Below are positions 39,701-48,631 of a stretch of 64,000 nucleotides of DNA, piece by piece (position 1 is the stretch's first letter; each line of letters opens with the position of its first letter). Source of the stretch: Marinobacterium sp. GTDB lineage: Bacteria; Pseudomonadota; Gammaproteobacteria; Pseudomonadales; Balneatricaceae. The stretch spans positions 62,001 to 126,000 of the forward strand of contig JAUWAC010000005.1 of the NCBI GenBank assembly GCA_030602245.1, given 5' to 3'. The notes below the pieces were generated by a model, which saw nothing but the letters and a program-made list of their open reading frames with translations, searched no databases and was not told where the DNA came from. Made by a program: the position numbers and the translations under genes.

Positions 39701-41470
39701 ATGAGTCTTGATCTGCTCACATACCTGTTCATCGGGGGATCGTTCGCACTCTATATCGGCATCGCGATATGGGCTCGTGCAGGTTCCACCAAAGAGTTCT
39801 ACGTTGCAGGTGGCGGTGTACCGCCGGTTGCCAACGGTATGGCGACTGCGGCCGACTGGATGTCTGCTGCATCGTTCATCTCCCTCGCCGGTATCGTTTC
39901 CTTTATCGGCCGTGACGGTTCTGCCTACCTGATGGGCTGGACCGGTGGTTACGTTCTGCTCGCGATGCTGCTGGCACCTTACCTGCGTAAGTTCGGTAAG
40001 TTCACCGTGCCTGACTTCATCGGTGACCGTTACTACTCCAATACTGCGCGTACCATCGCGGTTATCTGCACCATCGTCATCTCCTTCACTTACGTGGCAG
40101 GTCAGATGCGTGGTGTTGGTATCGTGTTCTCACGCTACCTGCACGTTGATATCAATACCGGTGTTGTCATCGGTATGGCGATCGTATTCTTCTACGCCGT
40201 TCTCGGCGGCATGAAGGGGATCACCTACACCCAGGTGGCCCAGTACTGCGTACTGATTCTGGCCTTCATGGTGCCGGCGATCTTCCTGTCCATGCAGGTG
40301 ACCGGCCACTTCCTGCCGCAGACCGGTCTGGGTGCGACGCTGGATAACGGTCAGTCCGTACTGGCAACCCTGAACGAACTGCATCGCGAGCTGGGCTTTG
40401 CCGAGTACACCGATGGGCGCAAGACCACGATTGACCTGTTCTTCCTGACCGCTGCGCTGATGTGCGGTACTGCAGGCCTGCCGCACGTTATCGTTCGCTT
40501 CTTCACCGTACCGCGCGTGAAGGACGCTCGTATCTCCGCCGGCTGGGCGCTGGTCTTCATCGCTATCCTGTACACCACCGTTCCGGCTGTTGCTGGCTTC
40601 GGTCGCGTGAACCTGATCCAGACCATCAACGGTCAGGATAACCAGGGCACCGAGTACACCGCGATGCCGGACTGGTTCAAGAACTGGGAGAACTCCGGTC
40701 TGATCGCCTGGGCTGACAAGAACGGCGACGGCAAGGTGTACTACCAGTCTGGCAACGCCTTCAACGGCAAGCCTGCCTTTGCCGAGGAGCGCGGTGAGTT
40801 TGGTCAGCGTATCACCACCAACGCCTCTGACAGCGCCAATGAAGTCTACGTCGACCGCGACATCATGGTTCTGGCAAACCCGGAAATCGCACAGCTGCCG
40901 GCCTGGGTTATCGCCCTGGTGGCCGCAGGTGCAGTCGCAGCGGCACTGTCCACTGCAGCCGGTCTGCTGCTGGTTATCTCGACCTCGATCTCGCATGACC
41001 TGATGAAGAAGACCATCAATCCGAATATCACCGACAAGCAGGAGCTGATGTACGCTCGTCTTGCGGCGATCGTGGCGATCATCATCGCCGGCTACTTCGG
41101 TATCAACCCGCCGGGCTTCGTGGCTCAGGTGGTGGCTCTGGCCTTCGGTCTGGCAGCGTCTTCGGTATTCCCGGCGATCATTCTGGGTATCTTCAATGCC
41201 CGTATGAACACTCAGGGCGCCGTTGCCGGCATGCTGGTGGGTCTGGTCAGCACCATGGCGTACATCATCTACTTCAAGTTCATGGGCGGTACTGCCGACC
41301 AGTGGTTCCTCGGCATCTCTCCGGAGGGCTTCGGTACCGTGGGCATGATCCTGAACGTGATCGTGGCCTTCATCGTCTCTGCGATGACACCGCCGCCGCC
41401 GGCTGAAATCCAGCAGATCGTCGAGGATATCCGTATCCCGCGCGGCGCTGGTGCAGCTCATGCACACTGA
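39701..41470 (+). CDS. Sodium:solute symporter large subunit, VC_2705/ActP-like
   Basis: 589 aa secondary transporter of the SSS/SLC5 family with about 13 membrane helices. The N-terminal region has the family sequence EFYVAGGGVPPVANGMATAA-DWMSAASF, and GLPHVIVRFFTVPRVKDAR lies in the middle. A soluble loop at about 339-346 has a calcium-loop-like DKNGDGKV. It is paired with the DUF4212 protein. It probably takes up acetate with Na+; a broader carboxylate range is possible. A terminator follows, so the DUF294 gene is at least partly separate. Confidence 0.9.
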   Translation: MSLDLLTYLFIGGSFALYIGIAIWARAGSTKEFYVAGGGVPPVANGMATAADWMSAASFISLAGIVSFIGRDGSAYLMGWTGGYVLLAMLLAPYLRKFGKFTVPDFIGDRYYSNTARTIAVICTIVISFTYVAGQMRGVGIVFSRYLHVDINTGVVIGMAIVFFYAVLGGMKGITYTQVAQYCVLILAFMVPAIFLSMQVTGHFLPQTGLGATLDNGQSVLATLNELHRELGFAEYTDGRKTTIDLFFLTAALMCGTAGLPHVIVRFFTVPRVKDARISAGWALVFIAILYTTVPAVAGFGRVNLIQTINGQDNQGTEYTAMPDWFKNWENSGLIAWADKNGDGKVYYQSGNAFNGKPAFAEERGEFGQRITTNASDSANEVYVDRDIMVLANPEIAQLPAWVIALVAAGAVAAALSTAAGLLLVISTSISHDLMKKTINPNITDKQELMYARLAAIVAIIIAGYFGINPPGFVAQVVALAFGLAASSVFPAIILGIFNARMNTQGAVAGMLVGLVSTMAYIIYFKFMGGTADQWFLGISPEGFGTVGMILNVIVAFIVSAMTPPPPAEIQQIVEDIRIPRGAGAAHAH

Positions 41471-41494
41471 TCACTGATCAGTTGCAGTAACCGG

Positions 41495-41534
41495 AAAGGG
41501 GCACACCGGCGCAGGTTGGTGTGCCCCTTTTCTT
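41495..41534 (+). terminator. Intrinsic terminator after the symporter gene
   Basis: AAAGGGGCACACC / GGTGTGCCCCTTT stem followed by TCTTTT. The DUF294 gene starts 56 bases later. Confidence 0.88.
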
Positions 41535-41589
41535 TTCTGACCGAACTAGCGGAATGAATTCGCCCCGTGCGGGGTGCGAGGAGGAAGTG

Positions 41590-43407
41590 ATGCCTGATTC
41601 ATTCAAGATGGACAATATTCCGTTCAGTCTGCTGGATGAGAATGAGCAGGCGCTGGTGCGCTCCAATCTCGACCTCGGGTACTACCAGAAGGGCGAGAAG
41701 ATCATCACCGCCGGCGAGGTGCCGGAGGGTGTCTTCGTCATCCTCAAGGGCCGGGTGCTGGAGAGTGAGGCGGGAGATGAGCAGCAGCATGTCTACGTGC
41801 ATTACGAAGACGAGGATTATTTTGGTGGCTGGTCGGCCCTGCGGGGGACAGCGATCCATGACTTCATTGCTGAAGAAGAAACCATCTGCCATATCCTGCC
41901 GACGCGGGTGTTGCATGAGCTGATTCAGAGCAACGCACTGTTTGCGGACTACTTCCAGCAAACCTTCAGTGCCAAGACTGAGATCGTCGCTCAGCACGGC
42001 AAAGGCCAGGACATGACCGAATTCATGCTGGCGAAAATCAGCAGTGCGACCGTGCGCGAACCGCTGGTGGTAGAGCAGGGTACGACGATTCAGGACGCCA
42101 CGCGGCTGATGCGCGAGCACAAGGCGGACTGTGTGCTGGCCCGCAAGGGTGGGCGCTTCGGCATGGTGACCGGCACCGACCTGCTTGATGCGGTGGTGCT
42201 GAAGGGGCAGGGGCTTGATACCGACGTGTCGGAGATCGCCTCCTACCGCCTGATCACGGCTGATCTCGAGGATTACCTGTTCAATGCGCTGGTCATGATG
42301 ACGCAGCAGCAGATCGAGCGCGTCGTGGTCATGAACGGTCAGTCGATGGTGGGTATCGTCGAACTGACCGACGTGCTCAGTTACTTCTCGAGCCACTCGC
42401 ATGTCATCGGGCTGCGCATCGAACGCGCCTCCAGTATCGATGATTTGCGCGAGGCGGCACAGGGGCTCAATGACCTGATCAAGGCGCTGGTCTCCACCGG
42501 CGTCAAGATCCGTTTCACGATGGATCTGCTGGCGGCAATGAACGGCCGCATCATGGCGAAGCTGTTTGATCTGATGATTCCAAGCGACATGCAGCCCCAC
42601 GTCTGCCTGATCGTTATGGGTTCGGAGGGGCGTGGCGAGCAGATCATGAAGACCGATCAGGACAACGCGCTGATCTTCCGTGACGGACTGTCCTGGGCGC
42701 AGATGCAGGACACCATGAATCGCTTCAGCGAGATGCTGATTTCGTTCGGTTTTCCACCGTGCCCCGGCAACATCATGGTATCGAATCCGGAGTGGGTGAA
42801 CTCGGTGGGTGACTGGACACAGAAACTCAGTGACTGGGCCGAAACCTGTGAGGGTACGTCGCAGATGAACCTGGCCATCGCGGTCGATGCCAAACCGGTG
42901 GCCGGCAATCAGGCGCTGTTCAAGGTGGCGCGTAACTGGTTCCTGCGCCATCTGCGCAACAACGATGTGTTCTTCTCCCATTTCGCGCGCGCGTCGGTGG
43001 AGTTTGATACGCCGCTGACCTTTTTCGGCAACATCAAGGACAAGGGGCAGCTCGATATCAAGAAGGGCGGCATCTTCCCGATTGTCCATGGCGTGCGCAC
43101 GCTGGCGCTTGAGCACCGTATCCTGGCGACCAATACTTACAAGCGGATCGAAGCGCTGATTGAGGATGGTCAGCTGCGGGAGAAGGATGGCAAGGATATC
43201 GCCGAGGCGCTGTCGCTGTTCATTCAGTTGCGCCTGCGTCAGCAGATGCGGCGCGTGGAGGAGAGCGACGACGGCTTCGATCCGACGCCGAACCTTATCG
43301 AACTGCATCAGCTCAACAAGATGGACCGCGACCTGCTGCGCGACGCGCTGCAGATCGTGAAGGCCTTCAAGAAACATCTGGCGCTGCGCTATCATCTGGG
43401 AGGTTGA
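41590..43407 (+). CDS. Cyclic-nucleotide-binding / CBS / DUF294 nucleotidyltransferase protein
   Basis: 605 aa cytoplasmic signalling protein. In order it has a cNMP-binding-like domain (about 10-125, PEGVFVILKGRVLE), two CBS domains (about 150-270), a DUF294 nucleotidyltransferase-like domain (about 310-440) with GSEGRGEQIMKTDQDNAL at 344-361, and a C-terminal helical substrate-binding-like domain. The ATG at 41590 directly follows GAGGAAGTG; an upstream extension runs into the terminator and is rejected. The same neighbours (symporter, this protein, DEDDh exonuclease) occur together in many acetate-utilising gammaproteobacteria. The exact activity is unknown. Confidence 0.9.
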   Translation: MPDSFKMDNIPFSLLDENEQALVRSNLDLGYYQKGEKIITAGEVPEGVFVILKGRVLESEAGDEQQHVYVHYEDEDYFGGWSALRGTAIHDFIAEEETICHILPTRVLHELIQSNALFADYFQQTFSAKTEIVAQHGKGQDMTEFMLAKISSATVREPLVVEQGTTIQDATRLMREHKADCVLARKGGRFGMVTGTDLLDAVVLKGQGLDTDVSEIASYRLITADLEDYLFNALVMMTQQQIERVVVMNGQSMVGIVELTDVLSYFSSHSHVIGLRIERASSIDDLREAAQGLNDLIKALVSTGVKIRFTMDLLAAMNGRIMAKLFDLMIPSDMQPHVCLIVMGSEGRGEQIMKTDQDNALIFRDGLSWAQMQDTMNRFSEMLISFGFPPCPGNIMVSNPEWVNSVGDWTQKLSDWAETCEGTSQMNLAIAVDAKPVAGNQALFKVARNWFLRHLRNNDVFFSHFARASVEFDTPLTFFGNIKDKGQLDIKKGGIFPIVHGVRTLALEHRILATNTYKRIEALIEDGQLREKDGKDIAEALSLFIQLRLRQQMRRVEESDDGFDPTPNLIELHQLNKMDRDLLRDALQIVKAFKKHLALRYHLGG

Positions 43408-43409
43408 AG

Positions 43410-44039
43410 ATGATAATACCGAGAACGATCCGGCGGCTGCAGGAGCGCCGCTCCCATCGCAACGGGCCCTGGGCCGACCTGTTTGAAAGCTACGATGGCG
43501 ACGAAGTGATTTCGCTCGACTGCGAGACCACCAGTCTCGAGGTCAGTGAAGCCGAGATCCTGTCGATCGGCGCGGTACGGATCAAGGGACGCAAGGTGAT
43601 GACCAGCGATCGACTGGATCTGCGTCTGAAGCCGCCGGCCAGTCTGTCCGGCGACTCCATCAAGGTACACAAGATCCGCGCCAGCGATCTGAGTGACGGT
43701 ATCGAGCTTGAGGATGCGCTGGAGCAGTTGCTGAAGTTTATCGGCAACCGACCGATCCTAGGCTACTACGTCAATTACGATATTCGTGTCATCGACAAAT
43801 TCCTGCGGCCGCACTATGGCTTCGGGTTGCCGAACAAGGCGATCGAGTTGTCCCACGTCTACCATGACATCATTAAATGGAAGCATATCGGCGGCGATGT
43901 CGACCTGCGCTTCGACACCATCGCCAGTCAGCTGGATATTCCGATCATCCAGCGCCATACCGCATTGGGTGATGCGATCACTGTTGCGCTGATGTATGTG
44001 CGCCTCAAGCACGGTCAGGCGCCGGTCGATACGCACTGA
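43410..44039 (+). CDS. DEDDh 3'-5' exonuclease (DNA polymerase III epsilon-like)
   Basis: 209 aa. The exonuclease motifs are present: Exo I SLDCETTSLE, Exo II LGYYVNYDIRVIDKF, Exo III HTALGDAITVALM (H and D of DEDDh). It is too short and diverged to be the main DnaQ proofreading subunit. The ATG at 43410 lies six bases after GGGAGG. It overlaps no gene and follows the DUF294 gene by two bases, so the two are co-translated; a terminator follows. The role in acetate metabolism is unclear. Confidence 0.88.
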   Translation: MIIPRTIRRLQERRSHRNGPWADLFESYDGDEVISLDCETTSLEVSEAEILSIGAVRIKGRKVMTSDRLDLRLKPPASLSGDSIKVHKIRASDLSDGIELEDALEQLLKFIGNRPILGYYVNYDIRVIDKFLRPHYGFGLPNKAIELSHVYHDIIKWKHIGGDVDLRFDTIASQLDIPIIQRHTALGDAITVALMYVRLKHGQAPVDTH

Positions 44040-44064
44040 TCACGCGACAGGTGTCAAAAAAGTG

Positions 44065-44094
44065 AACGGGCCAATGGCCCGTTTCTTGCTTTTA
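44065..44094 (+). terminator. Intrinsic terminator after the exonuclease gene
   Basis: AACGGGCC-AAT-GGCCCGTT, perfect 8-bp stem followed by TCTTGCTTTT. Its right arm contains the -24 element of the flhA promoter. Confidence 0.8.
44075..44090 (+). promoter_or_regulatory. Sigma-54 promoter of flhA
   Basis: TGGCCCGTTTCTTGCT, with GG and GC 12 bases apart and one mismatch in TGGCAC. It is nested in the terminator above. The predicted start is near 44101, which puts the flhA start downstream. Confidence 0.75.
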
Positions 44095-44136
44095 ACTACT
44101 GCGCAAGGCATTTTTTCGGGGTGGAGTGACGATTAT

Positions 44137-46248
44137 TTGTCGTCAAACCCCGGCTTGCTGCTTGATGAGCGGCGCCTGGCGGGGAATCTTGGTATTCCGC
44201 TGCTGCTGCTCGTGGTATTGGCGATGGTCACGCTGCCGATGCCGCCGTTTCTCCTCGATGTTTTCTTTACCTTCAACATCGCACTGTCGATCGTGGTACT
44301 GCTGGTGGCGATCTACGCCCTGCGCCCGCTCGATTTTGCCGTGTTTCCGACGGTGCTGCTGGCGGCGACTCTGCTGCGTCTGGCGCTGAACGTGGCGTCG
44401 ACCCGTGTCGTGCTGCTGTATGGCCATGAAGGCACCGGTGCTGCCGGCAAGGTGATTCAGGCGTTCGGCGATGTGGTCGTTGGCGGTAACTACATCGTCG
44501 GTATCATCGTGTTCATGATTCTTTTGATCATCAACTTCGTGGTGGTGACCAAAGGTGCCGGGCGTATCTCCGAAGTGAGCGCGCGCTTCACACTGGATGC
44601 GATGCCCGGTAAGCAGATGGCGATCGATGCCGATCTCAACGCCGGCCTGATCAGTCAGGACGAGGCGCGTTCGCGTCGTGCCGAGGTCACCCAAGAAGCG
44701 GATTTCTACGGCGCGATGGACGGTGCGTCCAAGTTTGTGCGCGGCGATGCCGTGGCGGGGATCCTGATTCTCGTCATCAACCTGTTTGGCGGCTTCGGCA
44801 TCGGCATGATTCAGCACAATCTCAGTTTCGATCTGGCGCTGCAGTACTACGCGCTGCTGACGATCGGTGACGGCCTCGTCGCCCAGATCCCGTCGCTGCT
44901 GCTGTCCACTGCCGCCGCTGTCATGGTGACCCGTGCCAACTCCTCCGAAGCGATGGGTTCGCAGGTGTTCCGGCAGATGTTCGCCTCGCCGCGCGCGCTC
45001 TATGTGTCGGCCGCGATTCTGGCGATCATGGGCAGTGTGCCGGGGATGCCGCATTTCGCGTTCCTGTCGCTGGCGCTGGCCGCCGCCGGAATCGGCTGGT
45101 ACATCAATCGGCAGAAGAAGCAGGCCGAGGCGCAGGCGCTGGAAGCCGGCAAAGAGCCGGAGAAAGCAGAGTCGGAAGCGCCTGAAGAAGCCGGTGAACT
45201 CGGTTGGGACGACGTCATGCCGGTGGATATGGTCGGGCTTGAGGTCGGTTATCGCCTGATTCCGATGGTCGACAAGATGCAGGGCGGGCAGCTGCTGAAT
45301 CGAATCAAGGGCGTGCGCAAGAAGCTGTCACAGGAGCTGGGTTTTCTGGTGCCTTCGGTGCATATCCGCGATAACCTCGATCTGCTGCCGGGTGCCTACC
45401 GGATCACGATGATGGGGGTTATCGTCGGCGAGGCCGAGGTGTACCCGGATCGGGAGCTGGCGATCAATCCGGGGCAGGTGTTCGGCAAGATCGAGGGAAT
45501 CGAGGTCAAGGATCCGGCATTCGGGCTTGATGCAATCTGGATCGAAAAGGCGCAGAAGGAGCGCGCACAGACCCTCGGCTACACTGTAGTCGATGCGAGC
45601 ACCGTGGTCGCGACCCATATCAACAAGGTGTTGCAGAGCCATGCCCATGAACTGCTCGGGCATGAAGAGGTGCAGCAGCTGCTCGATATGCTGGCAGAGA
45701 AGTCGCCCAAGCTGGTTGAAGAGCTGGTGCCGAAAAAGCTGTCCATCAGTGTATTGTTGAAGGTACTGCAGAATCTGCTGATGGAACAGGTGCCGCTGAA
45801 GGATTTCCGCACCATCATGGAGTCCCTGGCGGAGGCGATCAACCGCACCCAGGATCCGCTGGCGCTGACCGCCGCTGTGCGGGTGTCGTTGGCGCGCCTG
45901 ATCGTGCAGACCGTTAACGGTCCGGGCGCCGACATGCCGGTCATTACGCTCGACCCGCAACTGGAGCAGATGCTGCTCAGCTCAATGCAGCAGCGCCAGC
46001 AGGGTGAAGAGGGACTGGTGCTCGAGCCCGGCATGGCGGAGCGGCTGCAGAAGTCGCTGTCGCAGGCGGCACAGAATCAGGAAATGAAAGGGCAACCGTC
46101 GATACTGCTGGTATCGGCGCCGATCCGGCCGCTGCTGGCCAAGTTTGTGCGTTATGGTGAGCAGCAGATCCATGTACTCTCCTATCAGGAGATACCGGAA
46201 AACAAGAATGTCACCATAGTGGCGACCGTCGGGGGACAAAATGGCTAA
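44137..46248 (+). CDS. flhA: Flagellar type III export gate protein FlhA
   Basis: About 703 aa inner-membrane export gate. The N-terminal half has eight membrane helices, beginning LGIPLLLLVVLAMVTLPMPP, with the conserved FHIPEP-like cytoplasmic loop (GRISEVSARFTLDAMPGKQM). The C-terminal half is the cytosolic ring for substrate docking. I chose a TTG at 44137 with GGAG ten bases upstream, because it lies after the predicted sigma-54 start and gives the usual family length; an ATG at 44074 lies in the promoter. The export partner flhB and the fliOPQR genes are not in the window. Confidence 0.93.
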   Translation: MSSNPGLLLDERRLAGNLGIPLLLLVVLAMVTLPMPPFLLDVFFTFNIALSIVVLLVAIYALRPLDFAVFPTVLLAATLLRLALNVASTRVVLLYGHEGTGAAGKVIQAFGDVVVGGNYIVGIIVFMILLIINFVVVTKGAGRISEVSARFTLDAMPGKQMAIDADLNAGLISQDEARSRRAEVTQEADFYGAMDGASKFVRGDAVAGILILVINLFGGFGIGMIQHNLSFDLALQYYALLTIGDGLVAQIPSLLLSTAAAVMVTRANSSEAMGSQVFRQMFASPRALYVSAAILAIMGSVPGMPHFAFLSLALAAAGIGWYINRQKKQAEAQALEAGKEPEKAESEAPEEAGELGWDDVMPVDMVGLEVGYRLIPMVDKMQGGQLLNRIKGVRKKLSQELGFLVPSVHIRDNLDLLPGAYRITMMGVIVGEAEVYPDRELAINPGQVFGKIEGIEVKDPAFGLDAIWIEKAQKERAQTLGYTVVDASTVVATHINKVLQSHAHELLGHEEVQQLLDMLAEKSPKLVEELVPKKLSISVLLKVLQNLLMEQVPLKDFRTIMESLAEAINRTQDPLALTAAVRVSLARLIVQTVNGPGADMPVITLDPQLEQMLLSSMQQRQQGEEGLVLEPGMAERLQKSLSQAAQNQEMKGQPSILLVSAPIRPLLAKFVRYGEQQIHVLSYQEIPENKNVTIVATVGGQNG

Positions 46249-46282
46249 CGATTTCCCACCTGTCGGCCGATAAGGGACGAAT

Positions 46283-47779
46283 ATGAAGGTAAAACGCATA
46301 TTTGCACCGGACATGCGCCAGGCCATGCGGCGCGTCCGCGAAGAGATCGGCCCCGATGCCGTGATCGTCTCCAACCACCGGGTTGCCGGCGGCGTGGAGA
46401 TTGTGGTCGCCCGTGAGGAGGAATACGAGGCCGCGCAGGCCGAGTTGCAGCGTGAGCGCGCCCGCCGTCGCGAAGAGCAGGTCAGGATTCTGACGGCCGG
46501 TCGCCAGACGCGCGAGTCGAAGCCGGAGCGGTCCCGGGATCAGGCACTGGATGCGGAACTCGAACGTGCCCGGCTCGATCTGGCGCGTGCCCGCGAAGGG
46601 CTCGCCCGGCCGGAAGTCAGCCGTAACGCCAACCGCCAGCTCGAAAGTGGTGAAGACGAGGAGCTGCAGTCGATTCTCGAATCCCTGCGCGCGCGTCAGC
46701 GCGAGCGTGCGGCCGCGGGACTGGATGACGAGACGCCCCTGCGCAGTGCCAAACCGCGCCCGCCGGTACGCCCGGATCCCGCGCCGGAACCCCGGCTCGC
46801 CGACCAGGACCTGATCCGCAATATGCAGGACGAGATTCATCAGCTGCGGGCGATGCTGGAGCAGCAGCTCAGTGCACCACAGCCGTCGGCCGCGCCGGCG
46901 CCGGTGCGTCAGGAGATGGCGATGCCGGATGCGGGCTTCGCGGCTTTCGATGCGCCCGAGTCCGGTCTCAAGGGGCAGCTCGGACGACGTTTCCAGCGCC
47001 TGGGGCTTGGCGAGCGGCTGTCACGTTCGCTGCTGGCCTCGATCGAGCCGGATCTGGCGATCGACAAGGCATGGCGCAATGCGCTGGCGCGACTGGCCGA
47101 TTCGATCCCGGTGATCGGCGAGGAGCTGATCGAGCGCGGTGGCATGATCGCCTTTTTAGGCCCGACCGGCGTTGGCAAGACCACGACCATCGGCAAACTC
47201 GCGGCCCGCTACGTCCTGCAGCACGGCAGCTCGAGCCTTGCGCTGGTCACCACCGACAGCTTCCGTATCGCCGCGCATGAGCAGCTCAAGACCTTTGGCC
47301 GGATTCTCGATGTGCCGGTGCGGGTCGTCGACGAAAATCATTCGCTGGAAGAGGTGCTGCAGTCGCTCAAGGGCAAGCGTCTGGTGCTGATCGATACGGC
47401 GGGCATGAATGCACAGGATCCGGCCGGACAGCTGCAGCTGGAGATGCTTGAGAGCGTCTCGATGCGGATCAAGAAACTGCTGGTACTGTCCTGCTCCAGC
47501 CAGCGTCAGTTGCTCGAGAGTGCCTGGCAGACCTATTCCCGACTGGGATTGCAGGGCTGCGTGCTGAGCAAGATGGACGAGTCCGGCAGTCTGGGTGAGG
47601 CGCTGACGCTGGCGGTGGAGAAGCAGATGCCGATCGCGTACGTCGCCGATGGTCAGAAGATTCCTGACGATATCGGGTTGGCGCGTCGCCATGATCTGGT
47701 CAGTCGCGCCGTGGTCACGGCTCAGCGTGACGGCGAACGGGCCAAAGCCGACAAGGATCGCCTGTTCCGGGCAGGCTGA
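46283..47779 (+). CDS. flhF: Flagellar SRP-like GTPase FlhF
   Basis: 498 aa GTPase that sets the polar position of the flagellum. The N-terminal part is the basic B domain (MKVKRIFAPDMRQAMRRV...), followed by a charged, Pro-rich linker. The NG domain (about 265-498) has the P-loop LGPTGVGKTTTIGKLAARY, TTDSFRIAAHEQLKTFGR and DTAGMNAQD. It is followed by fleN, its number-controlling antagonist, as in Pseudomonas and Vibrio. Confidence 0.96.
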   Translation: MKVKRIFAPDMRQAMRRVREEIGPDAVIVSNHRVAGGVEIVVAREEEYEAAQAELQRERARRREEQVRILTAGRQTRESKPERSRDQALDAELERARLDLARAREGLARPEVSRNANRQLESGEDEELQSILESLRARQRERAAAGLDDETPLRSAKPRPPVRPDPAPEPRLADQDLIRNMQDEIHQLRAMLEQQLSAPQPSAAPAPVRQEMAMPDAGFAAFDAPESGLKGQLGRRFQRLGLGERLSRSLLASIEPDLAIDKAWRNALARLADSIPVIGEELIERGGMIAFLGPTGVGKTTTIGKLAARYVLQHGSSSLALVTTDSFRIAAHEQLKTFGRILDVPVRVVDENHSLEEVLQSLKGKRLVLIDTAGMNAQDPAGQLQLEMLESVSMRIKKLLVLSCSSQRQLLESAWQTYSRLGLQGCVLSKMDESGSLGEALTLAVEKQMPIAYVADGQKIPDDIGLARRHDLVSRAVVTAQRDGERAKADKDRLFRAG

Positions 47780-47788
47780 CAGTTGAGT

Positions 47789-48610
47789 ATGAATATGAAG
47801 CAGTCACACCCGGTCAAGGTGGTAGCGGTCACAGGCGGCAAGGGCGGCGTCGGCAAGACTAACGTGTCGGTCAATCTGGCGGCGGCGCTGGGCGAAATGG
47901 GGCGGCGCACCGTGCTGATGGATGCGGACCTCGGGCTTGCCAACGTGGACGTCATGCTCGGTCTCAGGCCCAAACGCAATATTTCCGATGTGCTGGCCGG
48001 CGAGTGCACGCTCAACGACGTCATGCTCGATGCGGGCGAGAACTTCCGTATCGTGCCGGCTGCGTCCGGTACGCAGGAGATGACCGCGCTCAGTGCGCAT
48101 CAGCACGCAGAACTGATCCATGCCTTTACCGATATTGCCGATGAGCTCGATGTGCTGATCGTCGATACCGCCGCCGGCATCTCGGAGTCGGTGGTCAGCT
48201 TTATTCGCGCGGCGCAGGAGGTGCTGGTTGTCGTCTGTGACGAGCCCACGTCGATCACCGATGCCTATGCGCTGATCAAGCTTCTCAGCCGTGATTACGG
48301 CATGACCCGGTTCCGGGTATTGGCCAACATGGTGCGCAACGAGTCCGAAGGTCGCAACATGTTCAGCAAGCTGCTCACGGTCACCGATCGCTTCCTTGAC
48401 GTCACGCTTCAATACCTTGGCTCAATCCCTTATGATGAGTCGGTGCGTAAGGCCGTCCAAAAGCAAACGCCTGTTTTAAAAGCGTTTTCAAAAAGTAAGT
48501 CAGCCATCGCATACAGGCAGCTCGCCAACAAGGTCGACGAGTGGCCGGTGTCGACAACGTCGCGCGGTCATCTGGAGTTCTTCGTTGAGCGTCTGGTTCA
48601 GGGAGCTTAG
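47789..48610 (+). CDS. fleN: Flagellar number regulator FleN (FlhG), MinD-like ATPase
   Basis: 273 aa ATPase that antagonises FleQ and limits flagella to one or few. It has a deviant Walker A TGGKGGVGKTNVSVNLAAAL (K18, K23), MDADLGLANVDVMLGLRPKR, and VDTAAGISESVVSFIRAAQE. Near the end are YDESVRKAVQKQTPV and RGHLEFFVERLVQ, which closely follow Pseudomonas FleN. I chose the ATG at 47789; a second ATG follows two codons later. It lies between flhF and fliA. Confidence 0.96.
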   Translation: MNMKQSHPVKVVAVTGGKGGVGKTNVSVNLAAALGEMGRRTVLMDADLGLANVDVMLGLRPKRNISDVLAGECTLNDVMLDAGENFRIVPAASGTQEMTALSAHQHAELIHAFTDIADELDVLIVDTAAGISESVVSFIRAAQEVLVVVCDEPTSITDAYALIKLLSRDYGMTRFRVLANMVRNESEGRNMFSKLLTVTDRFLDVTLQYLGSIPYDESVRKAVQKQTPVLKAFSKSKSAIAYRQLANKVDEWPVSTTSRGHLEFFVERLVQGA

Positions 48611-48631
48611 TCAACGGCATTACGGGCCCTC

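Noticed and set aside
44074-44136. ATG at 44074 as the flhA start
   Set aside because: It lies inside the terminator and sigma-54 element, has no ribosome site and would add residues not typical of FlhA.
46266-46273. GCCGATAA, a perfect FliA-type -10, just before flhF
   Set aside because: No TAAA lies at 15 bases upstream, and the predicted start would fall about two or three bases before the flhF ATG, leaving no ribosome site in the transcript.
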